A stretch of DNA of 7,056 bases. It comes from Ruminococcus sp. UBA1366. Lineage in GTDB: Bacteria; Bacillota; Clostridia; Oscillospirales; Ruminococcaceae. The translations under genes were made by a program, and so were the position numbers. The stretch covers positions 2,242 through 9,297 of the forward strand of contig DBRO01000002.1 in the NCBI GenBank assembly GCA_002306005.1, read 5' to 3'. Positions 5,538-7,056 of this stretch are shown here, piece after piece. Below the pieces are notes generated by a model. It was not told the origin of the DNA. It saw only the letters and a list, made by a program, of their open reading frames with translations, and made no database searches. Each line of letters opens with the position of its first letter. Positions within the stretch are counted from its first letter, which is position 1.

Positions 5538-6563
5538 ATGAAACTGAAACAAGAACTGGAAACGCTCTGCAATCTGGACGGGATTTCCGGATATGAGGAC
5601 GCAGTGCGCGCGTATATCATCTCACGGATTGATGGCAGGGCGGTTTATACCACGGACAATTTGGGCAATTTGATTGTGTTTAAAAAGGGTGCAAAAGCGC
5701 CGGAAAACAAGCTGCTTCTTTCTGCGCATATGGATGAGGTTGGGCTGATTGCCACCTACCATAACGCCGATGGTACGGTGAAAATCGCCGCGGTAGGCGG
5801 AGTAGATGCCCGCGTGCTGGCAGGCAGAAGGGTGCGGATTGCCAATACGCAAACTGTGGGGGTAATCGGGCTGCGCGCTGTGCATAATTTAACAAAAGAA
5901 GAAAAAAACAAAGCGCCGAAGGCCGAGGAACTCTGCGTGGATTTTGGCTGTGAAACCGCAAAGGAGGCGGAGGAACTTTGCCCGCAGGGAACGTTTCTTG
6001 CGTTTGATACGGCATATACGGCGTTTGGCAACGGAAAAATTACCGCCAAAGCGCTGGACGATCGATGCGGCTGTGCCATTTTGCTTTCGCTGATTGACAG
6101 CGAATTGGAATACGATACATGGTTCACCTTTGTGGTGCAGGAGGAAATTGGTCTGCGCGGTGCAAAAACTGCCGCGTTTGGCGTGGAACCGGAGTACTGC
6201 ATGGTGCTGGAAACCACCACCGCTGCGGATATTCCGTCCGCCGAGGACGAAAAACGGGTTTGTGCGCTGGGCGCAGGACCGGTAATTTCCTACATGGACC
6301 GCACCACGATTTATAACAAAAAGCTTTACGAGCTGGCATTTGCAACCGCTCGCGAAGAAGAAATTCCCGCGCAGACCAAAACCATGATTGCCGGCGGAAA
6401 TGATGCGGGCGCGATTCATTTAAGCAAAACGGGCGTGAAAACCATTGCTCTCAGCGTGCCGTGCCGGTACTTGCATTCGCCCTCTTGTGTGATTGCTTAT
6501 GCGGATTTGAAAAACACCAAAAGGCTGGTGAAAGGCCTGATGAACAGGATTTGCAGTTTATGA
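5538..6563 (+). CDS. M42-family metallo-aminopeptidase (second of a tandem pair)
   Basis: A 341-residue M42 peptidase, clearly related to but well diverged from its neighbour. Expected residues are present: H64 and D66 in LLSAHMDEVGL, KALDDRCG with D174/D175, the E202-E203 pair in VVQEEIGLRGA, E225 in MVLETTTAADIP, and H313 in CRYLHSPS. The fifth ligand position is Glu here but Asp (D233) in the first copy, a difference known between M42 subgroups. Other subgroup marks are VGGVDARVLAGRRV (87-100), SYMDRTTIYNKKLY (251-264) and IAGGNDAGAIHLSKTGV (284-300). The protein is cytoplasmic, with no signal peptide. It starts 12 nt after the first M42 gene and its stop overlaps the next start (ATGA). 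The pair may act on complementary peptide sets or form mixed particles, as reported for archaeal TET enzymes; that is inference. Confidence 0.93.
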   Translation: MKLKQELETLCNLDGISGYEDAVRAYIISRIDGRAVYTTDNLGNLIVFKKGAKAPENKLLLSAHMDEVGLIATYHNADGTVKIAAVGGVDARVLAGRRVRIANTQTVGVIGLRAVHNLTKEEKNKAPKAEELCVDFGCETAKEAEELCPQGTFLAFDTAYTAFGNGKITAKALDDRCGCAILLSLIDSELEYDTWFTFVVQEEIGLRGAKTAAFGVEPEYCMVLETTTAADIPSAEDEKRVCALGAGPVISYMDRTTIYNKKLYELAFATAREEEIPAQTKTMIAGGNDAGAIHLSKTGVKTIALSVPCRYLHSPSCVIAYADLKNTKRLVKGLMNRICSL

Positions 6564-7056
6564 TTCGCCGTTTGGACAGCCTGAGTACCGAACGGCTGGA
6601 GCGGCTTTGCAAGCACCATTATGCCCGCAGGATTCGGGCAAATTTCGATGCCTATCACGCGGAATATGACTTCTGCACGTTTTATGAAATGACCGGCGGG
6701 GGAACTTCCGGCATCGTGCATTTATTTAACGCAAGCATGACTGCCGAACTGGACGCGGATACTGCCCCGCCGAGCGAAGCCTTTCTTGCCGAGCTTGCCC
6801 AGTTTGCGGTGTTTCATCTGCCGCAAACGCTGGAATTGCCTGCCGCGCTGGAAGAACCGCTTGCCCGCCTGCTGGACGGGCTGTATCAGCCGGAGGCACG
6901 CACCGCATTTGCGTATGGTTCGGGCAAGGCGACATGGTATAATGCGGATTTGTCCGTGAATGAAACCCCGCGGCTGGATGAAGTTTTTGGCATTTTACAA
7001 ACGGGATTCCCCGTAATTGCCCAAAACCGCGGGCTGTGGCAAACGGATTTGTCCCA
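6560..7056 (+). CDS. Probable GNAT-type N-acetyltransferase, N-terminal part (3' end outside window)
   Basis: An open frame of 165 complete codons with no stop runs to the window end. It begins at an ATG that overlaps the stop of the second M42 gene (ATGA, 6560-6563). CAGGA at 6545-6549 is a fair ribosome binding site, so coupled translation is likely. The start MIRRLDSLSTERLERLCKHH is followed by YARRIRANFDAYHAEYDFCTFY, a beta-hairpin-like GGGTSGIVHLFNASMTAEL, and a predicted mixed alpha/beta region. The end reads PRLDEVFGILQTGFP, then LWQTDLS with a last partial codon (CA) that would permit His or Gln. This layout, with a DLSH-like motif at the domain boundary, resembles the N-terminal half of a group of clostridial GNAT proteins as I recall them. 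The acetyl-CoA-binding core would lie downstream, outside the window. No catalytic motif is visible, so the family call is tentative while the gene itself is well supported. Confidence 0.6.
   Translation, partial: MIRRLDSLSTERLERLCKHHYARRIRANFDAYHAEYDFCTFYEMTGGGTSGIVHLFNASMTAELDADTAPPSEAFLAELAQFAVFHLPQTLELPAALEEPLARLLDGLYQPEARTAFAYGSGKATWYNADLSVNETPRLDEVFGILQTGFPVIAQNRGLWQTDLS

Overview
The window reads as a chromosomal housekeeping stretch from a Gram-positive anaerobe of the class Clostridia. The style of the proteins (DapA, DapB, MurD, and especially the M42 pair) suggests the Oscillospiraceae/Ruminococcaceae group. This rests on recalled family resemblance, not on a search. All genes lie on the + strand, closely spaced, with AAAGGA-like Shine-Dalgarno sites and roughly even base composition. 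I see no mobile element, CRISPR array, tRNA or rRNA.

Left block (1-2977), lysine/diaminopimelate operon: the 3' end of asd (aspartate-semialdehyde dehydrogenase, cut by the window edge), a two-domain NYN-LOTUS protein (a predicted RNase fold joined to an RNA-binding fold), dapA and dapB. Asd, DapA and DapB are consecutive steps from aspartyl phosphate to tetrahydrodipicolinate. The NYN-LOTUS gene sits between asd and dapA and is the least expected member. A clear intrinsic terminator directly after dapB closes this operon.

Right block (3000-7056): a good sigma-A-type promoter (TTGCTA, 17 bp, TATAAT) drives murD (the D-glutamate-adding peptidoglycan ligase). It is followed by two tandem, diverged M42-family metallo-aminopeptidases and the start of a fourth gene that overlaps the second peptidase by an ATGA. 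The last gene runs off the window and resembles the N-terminal half of a clostridial GNAT-type acetyltransferase. The spacing (21 nt, 12 nt, then a 4-nt overlap) suggests one transcript.

The two blocks share a theme: DapA and DapB supply meso-diaminopimelate for the peptidoglycan stem peptide, and MurD adds the D-Glu just before it. The peptidases may process short peptides, but a link to wall recycling is only inference. I found no clearly new system. The points most worth checking are the NYN-LOTUS gene inside the dap operon, an Asp-to-Asn change at a normally conserved MurD position, the hairpin between dapA and dapB, and the differing metal ligands of the M42 pair.
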